A DNA stretch of 64,000 nucleotides from Psychrobacter immobilis (lineage in GTDB: Bacteria; Pseudomonadota; Gammaproteobacteria; Pseudomonadales; Moraxellaceae): contig NZ_CAJGZV010000001.1 of NCBI RefSeq assembly GCF_904846065.1, positions 2,232,001 through 2,296,000 of the forward strand. The letters run 5' to 3'. Every line of letters begins with the position of its first letter. The first letter of the stretch is position 1. Below are positions 26,731-36,341 of this stretch, piece after piece. Position numbers and translations under genes: made by a program. A model generated the notes under the pieces. The model worked only from the letters and a program-made list of their open reading frames with translations. It did not search any database and was not told the origin of the DNA.

Positions 26731-28392
26731 ATGCTATTATCTCATCGCGCCCGTTTACTTGAGCTTTGGCGTATCGCCGCAACTTATCGCATCGATACTC
26801 ATCTTTCTATCGAAGACGCGCCTCAGCTGCAACCTTTGGCGCGTTTGATTCGCCTACATCCAGCGGCGTGGGGTAAGAAACACCAACCCAATGCGATTAA
26901 ATATGCGCTTGAAGACATGGGCACGCTGTTTTTAAAGCTTGGCCAACTGCTGTCAACGCGTCGCGATTTAGTGCCGCCTGAGATTATCGAGCAATTGGTT
27001 CAACTACAAGATAAAGTCAAACCTTTCAATTCTGATGTGGCCATTACCCAAATCCAAGACCCCAAACACGGTCTTGGTCAATCGATTGGCACCTTGTTCG
27101 CACGCTTTGATGTCAAACCTCTAGCGGCGGCTTCTATTGCCCAAGTACATACTGCTGCATTGCATGATGGTCGTGAAGTGGTGGTAAAAGTGGTGCGTCC
27201 TGATATCCGCACCACCATCATTGCTGATTTTGAGCTACTACGTGAGCTGGCCAATTGGGCATCAGCGCGTATTGAAGCGGCACGTGCGATCCATATCGTC
27301 GATATTGTCGAAGACTATCGCCAAGTGATGTTAAACGAGCTGGATTTGACCTTAGAGGCAGACAATACCACTCAGATGCGCAACAACTTCTTGGGTTCCG
27401 CATTGATGTATGTACCAGAAGTCTATGATTCTGCCAAAAATGTGATGGTCATGGAGCGTATCCAAGGCGTTCCTATCTCGCAAGTTGCAGTGTTTGATAA
27501 GCTAGGTTATGACCGAGCAGCACTAGCAGAAAAAGGCTTAACGATATTTTTTACCCAAGTATTCCGCGATAACTTTTTTCATGCCGATATGCATCCGGGT
27601 AATGTGTTTGTAGAGACGCCGCCGGTTAAAACACTCACCGCAGATATGGCAGCGGTTGACTTAGGGCATGAACCACGCTATATCGGACTTGATTGCGCCA
27701 TCATGGGTACGCTATCAAAAGACGATCAGCTTATCGTCGCGCGTATGCTGTTGGCGGTGATGAATAACAACTTTACAGCGATGGTTGATATCGTCAGCCG
27801 TGCCGGTTGGATTCCACCAAATACAGACAAGCATGCCCTAATGCGCGATATGAAACGCACAGTTGGTCCAATGCTGCAAAAATCTATCAATGATATCGAC
27901 TTTGCCGGTGTTTTAATGCAAATTTTAGATATCGCCCGTCGTCACCATATGAGTATCCCGCCGCAATTAATGCTGCTATTGAAGACCTTGGTGCATGTCG
28001 AAGGACTTGGTCGTGACCTATACCCTGACCTTGATATCTGGTCACTTGCTAAGCCTATTTTAAGTAGCTGGATCAAAGAGCAGCTTGATCCGATGCGTAA
28101 TTTACAACATTTACGCCAGCAGTTACCAGAGATTTTATTATCTACGACTGATATTCCAAAGCTATTGGATCAAGGCTTACAAAGCCTTGCCTCACAAGGA
28201 TCACGCCAAGACAGTCAACTGCGAGAAATACAACAAATTCGTGCGGATATGCTTAATGATCGCCGCCGAGATTGGCTAGCACTGTCAGGTTTTGCCATTT
28301 TCATTGCCATTGCAACACAGGTTGTTGGCTGGCTCTCGCCTATCTTTTATATATTGGCTATTTTGGTTGTCGTTTGGCGTATTTTAGCCTAA
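26731..28392 (+). CDS. ubiB: Ubiquinone biosynthesis regulatory protein kinase-like UbiB
   Basis: Starting at the ATG at 26,731 the protein has 553 residues. The family KxGQ motif appears as FLKLGQLLSTRRDL. The invariant Lys lies in VVVKVVRP, the Ala-rich nucleotide loop is AAASIAQVHTAAL, and the catalytic motif is FFHADMHPGNVFV. Two C-terminal membrane helices (about 507-550) anchor it. UbiB is an atypical ADCK/Coq8-type ATPase that promotes coenzyme Q synthesis. A GTG further upstream at 26,683 would fall inside the tandem repeats and is less likely. It is the last gene of the ubiE-ubiJ-ubiB group. Confidence 0.95.
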   Translation: MLLSHRARLLELWRIAATYRIDTHLSIEDAPQLQPLARLIRLHPAAWGKKHQPNAIKYALEDMGTLFLKLGQLLSTRRDLVPPEIIEQLVQLQDKVKPFNSDVAITQIQDPKHGLGQSIGTLFARFDVKPLAAASIAQVHTAALHDGREVVVKVVRPDIRTTIIADFELLRELANWASARIEAARAIHIVDIVEDYRQVMLNELDLTLEADNTTQMRNNFLGSALMYVPEVYDSAKNVMVMERIQGVPISQVAVFDKLGYDRAALAEKGLTIFFTQVFRDNFFHADMHPGNVFVETPPVKTLTADMAAVDLGHEPRYIGLDCAIMGTLSKDDQLIVARMLLAVMNNNFTAMVDIVSRAGWIPPNTDKHALMRDMKRTVGPMLQKSINDIDFAGVLMQILDIARRHHMSIPPQLMLLLKTLVHVEGLGRDLYPDLDIWSLAKPILSSWIKEQLDPMRNLQHLRQQLPEILLSTTDIPKLLDQGLQSLASQGSRQDSQLREIQQIRADMLNDRRRDWLALSGFAIFIAIATQVVGWLSPIFYILAILVVVWRILA

Positions 28393-28443
28393 CGCTTTGT
28401 TATTTTTAATAAAAATAAGTATTGGTTAATAGCCAGTACTATC

Positions 28444-28618
28444 TAGGGCGTGTCATCAATTAGATTGTGAGGCTTAAAATGAGAAAAATTGTAGATAAAC
28501 AAGGAAGAAATTGCCGTTAATATGAACATATTGACAAAATTACTGACGATGTTTAGCAAAATTTAGCCATTTTAAGGCCACTAAATACATTAATGTGCTA
28601 ATTGATGACACGCCCTAG
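28444..28618 (-). repeat. GGGCGTGTC mini-element, copy B (full length)
   Basis: This copy is 175 bp including the flanking TA on each side, with ends GGGCGTGTCATCAATTAG and CTAATTGATGACACGCCC, an inverted match of 18 bases. Compared with copy C it lies in the reverse orientation (ACAAGGAAGAAATTGCCGTT, AAAATTTAGCC). It is the most diverged full copy, with ATCAATTAG rather than CTCAATTCA ends. Confidence 0.85.
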
Positions 28619-28628
28619 TATTTATTCA

Positions 28629-28684
28629 ATAAGCTCCCACTCACTTTCATTGCTTTTTAGCGACATTTAAAGTGAGTGAGAGCT
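28629..28684. terminator. Possible terminator after ubiB
   Basis: AAGCTCCCACTCACTTTCA is followed after about 17 bases by AAAGTGAGTGAGAGCTT. They pair over most of their length and a TTTTT run follows after AG. It may end the ubi transcript. Confidence 0.5.
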
Positions 28685-28749
28685 TAGTTTTTACATTGCC
28701 TTATTTCTCATTGTGTCGTTAAAAAAGACGCCCTGTATAGGAGTCACCC

Positions 28750-30165
28750 ATGTCTACCGCTAAAATATCAATTGCTAAAAAAGACCACAGCGAGGCTATT
28801 GCTGCCTTACAAACCCGTTTCGGTAAACAACTTACTACCAATATAACGGTACGTGAGCAGCATGGGCATACGATGACGTGGCTTGCCAATCAGCCACCCG
28901 ATGCCGTCTTGACAGTAACAGATAAGCACGAGGTAGCAGCTGCGGTGGAGACTTGCAATCAATATCAAATGCCAGTGATTGCATTTGGTATTGGCTCATC
29001 CTTAGAAGGTCAATTAAATGCGCCTTATGGCGGATTATGCATCGATATGCATGCGATGGATGCAATATTGCAGGTACATAATGAAGATCTGACGGTGACC
29101 GTACAACCAGGCGTCACACGTGAGCAGCTCAATCACTACTTACGTGATACTGGACTATTTTTTCCAATAGATCCGGGTGCCAATGCCAGTATCGGCGGTA
29201 TGGTCGCCACTCGCGCTTCAGGCACCAATGCGGTACGTTATGGCACGATGAAAGATGTGGTACTCGCGCTTGAGATAGTCACCGCTAGTGGAGAGATTGT
29301 CCGCACTGGTACCCGTGCCAAAAAATCTGCAGCGGGTTATGACTTGACGAGATTAATGATCGGCTCAGAAGGGACACTTGGTATTGTTACTGAGGTGACG
29401 CTTAAACTATTCGGCATCAGCGAGTGTATTGGTAGCGGTATTTGCCATTTCCCAACGATTGAGGATGCCTGTCAGGCAGTGATGCTGACCATTCAAATGT
29501 GCTTGCCGATTGCGCGCATTGAGCTACTTGATGCCATGCAAATTAAAGCCTGTAATCAATATGCCAATCTTGATCTGGATGAGACGCCTACCCTATTTGT
29601 AGAGTTTCATGGCACAGATGCCAGCGTCGCTGAACAAGCTCAAATCTTTACCGACATCATCGAAGAATTCGGCGGTACGGATTTTGCTTGGGATACCAAT
29701 GAAGCCGAGCGCAAGCGTCTGTGGCAAGCAAGGCATAACGCTTATCATGCCAGCTCTGCTTTACGTCCTGACGCCAGCGCCTTATCGACGGATGCTTGTG
29801 TGCCCATTTCACGATTAGCAGAATGCGTCAGTGCAACAGCAAAAGACATCGAAGCTTCGGGCATGATTGGGCCTATCGTCGGTCACGTTGGCGATGGTAA
29901 TTTTCATGTTTTGTTATTGGTCGATACCGATAACCCTGAAGAAATCGCTACCGCTGACGGCATTATCAGCCGCTTAGCTACCCGCGCTATTGAAATGGAT
30001 GGCACTTGTACAGGTGAGCATGGTATCGGGCAAGGCAAACAAAAATATATGCAGCAAGAACACGGTAACGCCTTAGTGCTGATGCAAGCGATTAAGTCAG
30101 CCCTTGACCCTAAAAATATTCTCAACCCTGGGAAAATATGGCCTGAGGTGATACCAACTGTTTAA
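28750..30165 (+). CDS. FAD-linked 2-hydroxyacid dehydrogenase (D-lactate dehydrogenase / GlcD type)
   Basis: The 471-residue protein has a PCMH-type FAD-binding domain (about 45-225: PVIAFGIGSSLEG, FFPIDPGANASIGGMVATRA, GTMKDVVLALEIV, MIGSEGTLGIVTEVTLKLFG). An FAD-oxidase C-terminal domain follows with GPIVGHVGDGNFHVLLL and CTGEHGIGQGKQKYM. This matches cytochrome-linked D-lactate dehydrogenases (LDHD/Dld) and the GlcD subunit of glycolate oxidase. No GlcE or GlcF neighbours are present, so a stand-alone D-lactate or other D-2-hydroxyacid oxidation is more likely. There is no signal peptide. The precise substrate cannot be read from the sequence. Confidence 0.85.
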   Translation: MSTAKISIAKKDHSEAIAALQTRFGKQLTTNITVREQHGHTMTWLANQPPDAVLTVTDKHEVAAAVETCNQYQMPVIAFGIGSSLEGQLNAPYGGLCIDMHAMDAILQVHNEDLTVTVQPGVTREQLNHYLRDTGLFFPIDPGANASIGGMVATRASGTNAVRYGTMKDVVLALEIVTASGEIVRTGTRAKKSAAGYDLTRLMIGSEGTLGIVTEVTLKLFGISECIGSGICHFPTIEDACQAVMLTIQMCLPIARIELLDAMQIKACNQYANLDLDETPTLFVEFHGTDASVAEQAQIFTDIIEEFGGTDFAWDTNEAERKRLWQARHNAYHASSALRPDASALSTDACVPISRLAECVSATAKDIEASGMIGPIVGHVGDGNFHVLLLVDTDNPEEIATADGIISRLATRAIEMDGTCTGEHGIGQGKQKYMQQEHGNALVLMQAIKSALDPKNILNPGKIWPEVIPTV

Positions 30166-30193
30166 CTGTTAAATGGTGCTGATAAGAAACTAA

Positions 30194-30253
30194 AGCCTAA
30201 AAAATGCCCCTACGTTTAACTAGAGTATTAAACGTAGGGGCATTTTTTAGGCT
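30194..30253. terminator. Strong bidirectional terminator between the FAD dehydrogenase gene and ruvB
   Basis: A near-perfect inverted repeat with arms of 26 bases (GCCTAAAAAATGCCCCTACG and its complement) encloses an 8-base loop, with T runs on both strands, between two convergent genes. Confidence 0.9.
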
Positions 30254-30257
30254 AATT

Positions 30258-31253
30258 TCATAACATTTGGTCAATCGCCATTTGGGTCAGTACGCGTCCA
30301 CGTGCGGTACGCAATACATAGCCTTGCTGAATAAGATATGGCTCAATCACATCCTCAAGCGTACCGCGATCTTCAGCCATTGCTGCTGCTACCGCTTCAA
30401 CGCCAGCTGGACCGCCATCAAAGCGTTCGTGCAATATCTCAATATAACGTCTGTCCAAATGATCAAGACCACGTCTATCAACTGCCAGCATATCGAGCGC
30501 ACTGCCCGCAATCGCGCCATTGATACTACCGTCGCCTCTCACTTCAGCATAATCACGTACACGGCGTAATAAACGATTGGCAATCCTTGGCGTACCACGC
30601 GCACGGCGAGCAATCTCCACCGCGCCATCTTCACTCATCGGTACACGCATCAAGCGTGCGGCACGACTCACAATCGTGGTTAGGTCAGCAATATTATAAA
30701 ATTCGAGCCGCTGCACAATGCCGAAACGGTCACGCAGTGGTGAGGTCAATAATCCTGCTCGCGTGGTTGCCGCGACTAAGGTAAACGGCGGTAAATCCAG
30801 CTTGATAGAGCGTGCCGCAGGCCCTTCACCAATCATAATATCCAGCTGAAAATCTTCCATGGCGGGATACAGTATCTCTTCAATAACAGAACTCAATCGA
30901 TGAATTTCGTCGATAAATAGCACATCACCCTCTTCTAGATTGGTCAGCATGGCTGCCAAATCACCGGGGCGTTCAAGCACAGGTCCTGAGGTAGAACGCA
31001 AGTTACCACCCATTTCACGAGCAATAATATTGGCAAGCGTCGTTTTTCCAAGACCGGGCGGACCAAAAATCAAAGTATGATCTAATGCCTCGCCCCGACC
31101 ACGTGCCGCGCCAATAAACACCTCCATCTGCTCACGCACCACCGGCTGACCGATATATTCAGCCAGTAATGCCGGTCGAATATTAGAATCAGGCGCATCG
31201 CCTGCCCCTTCGAATGGATTAATCAAACGATCTTGCATCATAGGTTTTATCAT
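30258..31253 (-). CDS. ruvB: Holliday junction branch-migration ATPase RuvB
   Basis: The 331-residue protein carries the RuvB pattern: Walker [15 protein letters not shown], Walker [11 protein letters not shown], sensor 1 [11 protein letters not shown], the arginine finger region LRDRFGI, and a C-terminal winged helix ([13 protein letters not shown]). It drives branch migration with RuvA. ruvA lies upstream on the same strand, but 187 bases away and behind a terminator-like hairpin, so ruvB probably has its own promoter. Confidence 0.97.
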   Translation of the reverse strand: MIKPMMQDRLINPFEGAGDAPDSNIRPALLAEYIGQPVVREQMEVFIGAARGRGEALDHTLIFGPPGLGKTTLANIIAREMGGNLRSTSGPVLERPGDLAAMLTNLEEGDVLFIDEIHRLSSVIEEILYPAMEDFQLDIMIGEGPAARSIKLDLPPFTLVAATTRAGLLTSPLRDRFGIVQRLEFYNIADLTTIVSRAARLMRVPMSEDGAVEIARRARGTPRIANRLLRRVRDYAEVRGDGSINGAIAGSALDMLAVDRRGLDHLDRRYIEILHERFDGGPAGVEAVAAAMAEDRGTLEDVIEPYLIQQGYVLRTARGRVLTQMAIDQML

Positions 31254-31368
31254 TATATTAAATCATTATTTTTAAAGAATAGGTATAAATAGCATAACCA
31301 AACGCTACGTATAAGTCATGCAAAACATCATAAAGCAGCTACTAAATAAAGCACAGCCTAAAACGAAA

Positions 31369-31393
31369 ATAAGCGACAATGAATGTCGCTTAT
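31369..31393 (-). terminator. Terminator-like hairpin between ruvA and ruvB
   Basis: Arms ATAAGCGACA and TGTCGCTTAT are perfect complements with a 5-base loop. On the minus strand TTTTCGTTTT follows. It sits after the ruvA stop and before ruvB. Confidence 0.75.
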
Positions 31394-31440
31394 CTGTTTA
31401 AGAGTTATTGATACTTATTGATGGTAGTGAGCTGAATGAA

Positions 31441-32061
31441 TCAAAATCCTGACAACTGTTGCAATGTGGCTTTTAGTAAACCTTGCGTATCGGCAAAGGT
31501 ATTACCATTACTCTTAGCGGCTTTAATCGCTTGCTGTGCCTCTCTTTCTTTATAGCCCAAGCTAATCAACGCGCCTTCTACCTCAGCGATGATGCTGCCC
31601 TCGTGAGATACCTCAGCAGGTTGCATGGCAAACTCTAAATGACTGCTATCGACTTCGATATTTTTCAGCTTATCTTTTAGCTCAATCAATAAGCGCTGCG
31701 CTGTTTTTTTACCGATACCGGGAATACGGGTTAATGCCGTCTCTGACTCTTGCTCGACATGCATCTTTAGCTCAGCAGCTGACATCGCAGATAGCATTGC
31801 TAACGCCATTTTTGCGCCAACGCCATTGATCTTGATCAATTGCCGAAAGACATCACGCTCTTTGCGATCGATAAAACCATAAAGCAGCTGCGCATCTTCA
31901 CGTACATGAAAATGCGTCCAAATGCTCGCCTGCTCATTGAGACGCAACTGGCAAAATGACGGTAGCGGCAGCTCTATATCGTAGCCGACACCAGAGGTAG
32001 TCATGACACAGGCAGTCGGTGCCATCAAATACTGCACTTGACCACTAATCAATCCAATCAT
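31441..32061 (-). CDS. ruvA: Holliday junction DNA-binding protein RuvA
   Basis: The 206-residue protein shows the three RuvA domains: an OB fold (residues 1-65, MIGLISGQVQYL), two helix-hairpin-helix motifs (LIKINGVGAKMALAMLS and LTRIPGIGKKTAQRLLIELK) and the C-terminal RuvB-binding domain (ALISLGYKEREAQQAI). It tetramerises on Holliday junctions and loads RuvB. Confidence 0.97.
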   Translation of the reverse strand: MIGLISGQVQYLMAPTACVMTTSGVGYDIELPLPSFCQLRLNEQASIWTHFHVREDAQLLYGFIDRKERDVFRQLIKINGVGAKMALAMLSAMSAAELKMHVEQESETALTRIPGIGKKTAQRLLIELKDKLKNIEVDSSHLEFAMQPAEVSHEGSIIAEVEGALISLGYKEREAQQAIKAAKSNGNTFADTQGLLKATLQQLSGF

Positions 32062-32154
32062 AATCCACTACCTTTATTAGAGCTGATATAAAAAATGAAC
32101 TGAGCTGCTATTTAATGATAAATGCTATTAAATAAGCATATCTCACAGACATGC

Positions 32155-33192
32155 TTATTTATAAAAATCGACCATACCTTCAAGGCTGATTGGACGAATT
32201 TTATGCGCTTGCCCAGCTGAGCCAAAGGCTTCGAAACGATTGGTACAGATATCTGACATCGCAACCATAGAGGCTTTGAAGTATTTACGCGGATCAAATT
32301 CACTTGGGTTTTCTGCAAGGAATTTACGAATAGCGCCCGTTGATGCCAAACGCAAATCGGTATCGATATTTACCTTACGCACACCATGCTTAATCGCTTC
32401 AACGATTTGCTCAACCGGTACACCATAAGTCTCACCGATGTTGCCACCATTTTCATTGATGACTTTTAGCCACTCTTGCGGCACTGACGACGAGCCATGC
32501 ATGACCAAATGCGTGTTAGGAATACGGGCATGAATCTCTTTTACGCGCTCAATCGATAGGATGTCGCCTGTCGGTGGACGGGTGAATTTATACGCACCAT
32601 GACTGGTACCGATAGCAATGGCTAACGCATCGACGTTGGTGTCTTTAACGAACTGTTCTGCTTCATCAGCACTGGTCAATAGCTGCTCGTGATCTAATAC
32701 GCCTTCTGCGCCAGAGCCGTCTTCTTCACCAGCCATACCAGTCTCAAGGCTACCTAAGCAACCAATTTCACCTTCTACTGAAACACCGCAGGCGTGTGCC
32801 ATCTTGACAACTTCGCGAGTCACGCTGGCATTGTAATCATAATCCATTGGCGTTTTACCGTCTTCACCGAGCGAGCCGTCCATCATCACTGATGAAAAGC
32901 CAAGCTGAATTGAGCGTTGGCAAATCGCTGGTGACATACCATGATCTTGATGCATAACGACTGGAATATGTGGCCATTCTTCGATAGCAGCAATAATCAG
33001 ATGACGCAAAAATGCAGAGCCTGCATAACTGCGTGCGCCAGCACTAGCCTGTACGATAACAGGAGAGTCACAGGCGTCGGCTGCCATCATGATTGCACGC
33101 ATCTGCTCTAAATTATTGACATTGTAAGCAGGGACACCGTAGTTATTTTCGGCGGCATGATCTAGAAGTTGACGTAACGATATTAAAGCCAT
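32155..33192 (-). CDS. fba: Fructose-bisphosphate aldolase, class II
   Basis: The 345-residue protein is a class II, zinc-dependent aldolase of the CbbA/Fba type. Zinc and catalytic motifs seen are [10 protein letters not shown] (first His and catalytic Asp), [39 protein letters not shown] and [11 protein letters not shown]. It cleaves or forms fructose 1,6-bisphosphate in glycolysis and gluconeogenesis. pgk lies about 1.2 kb upstream on the same strand, with a lipoprotein gene between them, so the usual pgk-fba pair is interrupted here. Confidence 0.95.
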   Translation of the reverse strand: MALISLRQLLDHAAENNYGVPAYNVNNLEQMRAIMMAADACDSPVIVQASAGARSYAGSAFLRHLIIAAIEEWPHIPVVMHQDHGMSPAICQRSIQLGFSSVMMDGSLGEDGKTPMDYDYNASVTREVVKMAHACGVSVEGEIGCLGSLETGMAGEEDGSGAEGVLDHEQLLTSADEAEQFVKDTNVDALAIAIGTSHGAYKFTRPPTGDILSIERVKEIHARIPNTHLVMHGSSSVPQEWLKVINENGGNIGETYGVPVEQIVEAIKHGVRKVNIDTDLRLASTGAIRKFLAENPSEFDPRKYFKASMVAMSDICTNRFEAFGSAGQAHKIRPISLEGMVDFYK

Positions 33193-33510
33193 AAGACGCT
33201 CTCTGATTAAATTTTGAATATGATATTAAGAAATCATTCTTAAAAATACGATGTTGCAACAATTGCCCTAAAACCCTAGCCTGATAATAGTCAGACCAGC
33301 AAAAAACTGGTATTTTTTGATCGTAATTATTACGCCGTGATTATAGCAAAAATTGCTAGCGCTTCGTAGCGGTTAACCGACTATTTCTTTCTTTGCTTGA
33401 TTCATAAAACAGCATGATAGCGAGTTTTATAAAACAATTTGATAAGTTCCATATGATACGCAGCTAATTGAAAAAACGGATAAACCTTGTGCACCATATT
33501 TTTGACTGAC

Positions 33511-33573
33511 TAAGGCCTGCCCTCAATTCAATCAATGGATATTTAAATGGGCTAAAAATGAGGACACGCCCTA
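33511..33573 (+). repeat. GGGCGTGTC mini-element, copy D (internally deleted)
   Basis: Only about 63 bases remain: AAGGCCTGCCCTCAATTCAA at the left, the GGGCTAAAAATG part, and AGGACACGCCCTA at the right. The middle of the element is missing. Orientation follows copies A and C. Confidence 0.75.
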
Positions 33574-33596
33574 ACCTCTAGATTGTGATTTTAAAT

Positions 33597-33631
33597 ACAA
33601 AAAAGCCTTGGCTATCACCAAAGCTTTTTAA
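33597..33631. terminator. Terminator after the Ala-rich lipoprotein gene
   Basis: AAAAAGCCTTGG and CCAAAGCTTTTT form an imperfect hairpin with T runs on both sides, 117 bases after the stop of the minus-strand lipoprotein gene. Confidence 0.65.
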
Positions 33632-33747
33632 ATATTTTGAGGGCTTATATAGTAATCAATATCTGCAACCAACATCTTAATAAGCTATTCATCAATCGAC
33701 AAATTAGTAGATCCATGGCTTAGGTTCAGTTGCTTATGTATTGATAA

Positions 33748-34134
33748 TTAGTACTGTTGTTCTGCTTCTACTGCGTTTTCACTGGCTTTATTCTCAACAG
33801 CAGATGCGCCATCGGCAACCACTTCAGCAGTTTTGGCAACGGCTTCATTTGCGCCTACCACAACTGCTTCACCAGTGTTTTTTAGTGCATCTGTAGCAGC
33901 AACACCGGCAGTTTCAGCGCCTTCGGCAACTTCAGTACCAGCATCTTTTGCAGCAACTTCAGCTTCAGCAGCAGCGGCTTCTGTTTCAGCAGCGGCAGTA
34001 TCAGCGTTAGCAGCAACATCATCACCAGCAGATTCAACAGCAGCTTCGGCGTTCTCTTCTGTTTGTTGGCTACATGCAGTGATTGCAAAAGTACCAGCAA
34101 GTACGCTAGCAAGTAATAAATGGCGTTTTAACAT
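33748..34134 (-). CDS. Small Ala/Glu-rich lipoprotein
   Basis: From the ATG at 34,134 the product has 128 residues. A lipoprotein signal (MLKRHLLLASVLAGTFAITAC) with lipobox ITAC puts the acylated Cys at residue 21. The rest is almost only Ala, Glu, Val, Asp, Thr and Gly (AAAETEAAAAEAEVAAKDAG), likely a helical or disordered rod. Two other frames of the same DNA are also open because of the repetitive codons, but only this frame has a signal sequence. The upstream in-frame start at 34,170 would spoil the signal peptide. No function is assigned; similar Ala-rich lipoproteins occur in Moraxellaceae. Confidence 0.7.
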   Translation of the reverse strand: MLKRHLLLASVLAGTFAITACSQQTEENAEAAVESAGDDVAANADTAAAETEAAAAEAEVAAKDAGTEVAEGAETAGVAATDALKNTGEAVVVGANEAVAKTAEVVADGASAVENKASENAVEAEQQY

Positions 34135-34393
34135 AATAAATCCCTCATAAATAAAGCATGTCAAATACATGATTTGCGCTATTTTATAGAGTGCAAATTA
34201 GACATGCAATCATAATTTTCAGTATAGAAACAAATAATTACTACTTAATAATAATGAGTGGCCACTGACTCTTATTTCTCTTAAAACAATAACATAAGAA
34301 TAGTAGCCAAAATATTATTGATACAGCGTACATGAGATGGTGAGGCTAAATTGTACGGCTAATGTTACTCATCTGCTAAATATCGTTAAAGCG

Positions 34394-35608
34394 TTACGCA
34401 TCAATCTGTAGAGCAGCAACCGCAGGCAACACCTTGCCTTCTACAAACTCTAAAAATGCGCCACCACCTGTTGACATGTAGCTAACGCCATCTTCCACTT
34501 GATATTTATCAATTGCAGCAAGCGTATCACCACCACCAGCGATCGAAAACCCTTCGCTGTTTTTAACGGCATTTGCTATGATTTGTGTGCCCTGACCAAA
34601 AGCATCGACTTCAAAAACACCGACCGGACCATTCCATAAAATGGTTTTTGCGTTGATAATAGCATCCGCTAATTGCTTAGCACTTTCTGGAGCGATATCC
34701 AATATCATGTCATTTTCGCCAATCGCATCGACAGATTTGATGGTCGCAGTGGCTTGTTGTAATGAGCCTGTGAAGTCAGCAAAATCAATCTCATTTTTAT
34801 CAGCAACGACAACATATTCAGGTAATAAAATCTCAGTCTTAGTCATAATGTCACGAGCTGTCTTAACCAAGTCCGCTTCATAAAGTGATGCACCAACGCT
34901 ATGACCTTGCGCGGCTAGGAAGGTATTCGCAATACCGCCACCAACGATAATCTGCGAGCATAATTCAGACAAACTGTGCAGCACTTCTAGCTTTGTCGAT
35001 ACTTTTGAACCACCAACGATTGCTAACATTGGCTGTGCTGGGGTTTCAAGTGCCAAGCTTAACGCATCAAGCTCAGCCGCCAATAAAGGTCCTGCACAAG
35101 CTGTTTTTCCTGCTCGATGCATAGCTTGGGTAACGCCTTCTGTTGAGGCCTGCGCACGATGTGCGGTGCCAAATGCATCCATCACGAATACATCGCATAA
35201 GTCAGCGTATTTCTGTGCTAAATCCGCATCGTTTTTCTTTTCGCCCTGATTAAAGCGCACGTTTTCTAATAGCACGACCTCGCCTGCTTTAATTGCCACG
35301 CCTTCAGTAAGGTAGTCATTGTTTAAGCTAACGGGCTTTGATAACTCTGTGGCTAATTTATCGCTTAAATACTCAGCAACTGGTGCTAGCGAATATATCG
35401 GCTCAGGACTGCCTTCAGTTGGACGACCTAAGTGTGAACAAACTATAACGGCCGCGCCTTTTTCTAACGCCATCTTAATCGTAGGCAAACTGGCTTGCAG
35501 GCGTGCATCACTGGCGACTTTACCGTTTTTAATAGGCACATTGAGATCTTCACGAATCAACACCACTTTATCCGTTAAGCTCAGCTCACTCATACGCAAA
35601 AAATTCAT
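34394..35608 (-). CDS. pgk: Phosphoglycerate kinase
   Basis: The 404-residue protein matches Pgk throughout: [14 protein letters not shown] near the N-terminus, [39 protein letters not shown], a nucleotide-binding KVSTKLEVL, and the C-terminal [12 protein letters not shown] and [12 protein letters not shown]. It converts 1,3-bisphosphoglycerate and ADP to 3-phosphoglycerate and ATP. The start ATG has AGGAG upstream. Confidence 0.98.
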   Translation of the reverse strand: MNFLRMSELSLTDKVVLIREDLNVPIKNGKVASDARLQASLPTIKMALEKGAAVIVCSHLGRPTEGSPEPIYSLAPVAEYLSDKLATELSKPVSLNNDYLTEGVAIKAGEVVLLENVRFNQGEKKNDADLAQKYADLCDVFVMDAFGTAHRAQASTEGVTQAMHRAGKTACAGPLLAAELDALSLALETPAQPMLAIVGGSKVSTKLEVLHSLSELCSQIIVGGGIANTFLAAQGHSVGASLYEADLVKTARDIMTKTEILLPEYVVVADKNEIDFADFTGSLQQATATIKSVDAIGENDMILDIAPESAKQLADAIINAKTILWNGPVGVFEVDAFGQGTQIIANAVKNSEGFSIAGGGDTLAAIDKYQVEDGVSYMSTGGGAFLEFVEGKVLPAVAALQIDA

Positions 35609-35963
35609 TACCTGCTCCTATGCATCATCTCTTGTTAATCTATCGGTTGGCTTTTTACTCATTGCTGAAAATATTTATCAAATCGGCTGCTCTTGTCTGT
35701 GGCTGTATAAAAGCAACCAAGCAAGAATTTGAGGCGGTGTATTCTAGCAGTTTTCTAGCAAGTGCTCATAAAGAACGCACTATTAAATTTTACTCGGGCG
35801 TGTCCTTATTTTGAAAATGGGGATAAAAATAAGACAAATGGCTAAATTTTAATAAAAATCAGTAACATTTCGTGGTGGCACTTAGTAATAAGGCTGTTTA
35901 AGATACTATTAGCACTGATAATAAATAATATCCACAATAAAAATAACCCATTAGGAGAACCCA
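35609..35963. other. Intergenic gap between pgk and the dksA-like gene, with mini-element copy E
   Basis: The gap of 355 bases is the divergent promoter region of pgk and the DksA-like gene. It includes a one-ended mini-element (from 35,795). Small frames here are closed early or lack ribosome-binding sites. Confidence 0.45.
35795..35860. repeat. GGGCGTGTC mini-element, copy E (one end only)
   Basis: The sequence GGGCGTGTCCTTATTTTGAA followed by AATGGGGATAAAAATAAGAC matches the right end of copy A in reverse. An ATGGCTAAATTTT block from the other half of the element follows directly. The second terminus is not recognisable, so the copy is truncated. It ends about 100 bases before the DksA-like start. 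Confidence 0.65.
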
Positions 35964-36293
35964 ATGAGTATCGACCTTCAAGCTGCCAAACAAAACCTAC
36001 TAACACTTAAAGAAGAATATGAGACTCGTATCGATAAAATCGAAGATCATATCCAAAACCCGCAAGACGACCTCAATGAGCATTGGGAAGACCAAGCCAT
36101 CTCTTATCGTCAAAATGACATGCGTACAAATTTGATGGTTGAAGCCCGTCAAAGTTTGATCTATGTCGAAAATGCATTAAGCCGTATTGAAAACGGGACT
36201 TATGGTAAATGTGAAGTCTGCGGCGAGCAAATTGAAGAGCAACGCTTACAAGCACTGCCTTACGCTACCCTATGTATGGAACATGCTGAATAA
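35964..36293 (+). CDS. DksA/TraR-family zinc-finger protein
   Basis: The 109-residue protein has an N-terminal helical region (about 1-40), an acidic segment and a C-terminal DksA-type zinc finger (YGKCEVCGEQI then LCMEHAE), giving a C-C-C-H set. It is shorter than DksA itself (151 residues in E. coli), and the coiled-coil tip DxxDxA motif is not clearly present, so it may be a TraR- or YbiI-like relative rather than the ppGpp cofactor DksA. AGGAGAACCCA forms a strong ribosome-binding site. It is probably RNA-polymerase-directed, but the target is unknown. Confidence 0.8.
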   Translation: MSIDLQAAKQNLLTLKEEYETRIDKIEDHIQNPQDDLNEHWEDQAISYRQNDMRTNLMVEARQSLIYVENALSRIENGTYGKCEVCGEQIEEQRLQALPYATLCMEHAE

Positions 36294-36341
36294 CGACTCA
36301 TTTTACTCTAAGACAGCCATTCCAAATCAAAGTTCCAGTGA

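Larger units (their letters stand above)
28393..28749. other. Intergenic gap containing mini-element copy B
   Basis: Besides the mini-element (28,444-28,618) the last 130 bases hold an inverted repeat around 28,629-28,684 (AAGCTCCCACTCACTTTCA and a matching GTGAGTGAGAGCTT) that could be a ubiB terminator, and the leader of the FAD dehydrogenase gene. Confidence 0.5.
33193..33747. other. Intergenic gap between the Ala-rich lipoprotein gene and fba
   Basis: This 555-base gap carries the fba promoter region, the deleted mini-element copy D (33,511-33,573) and a terminator at 33,597-33,631. No coding frame is convincing. Confidence 0.5.

Noticed and set aside
33833..34150. 105-codon plus-strand frame rich in Ala and Ser
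   Set aside because: It is the antisense of the Ala-rich lipoprotein gene and arises from repetitive codons; no ribosome-binding site or signal.
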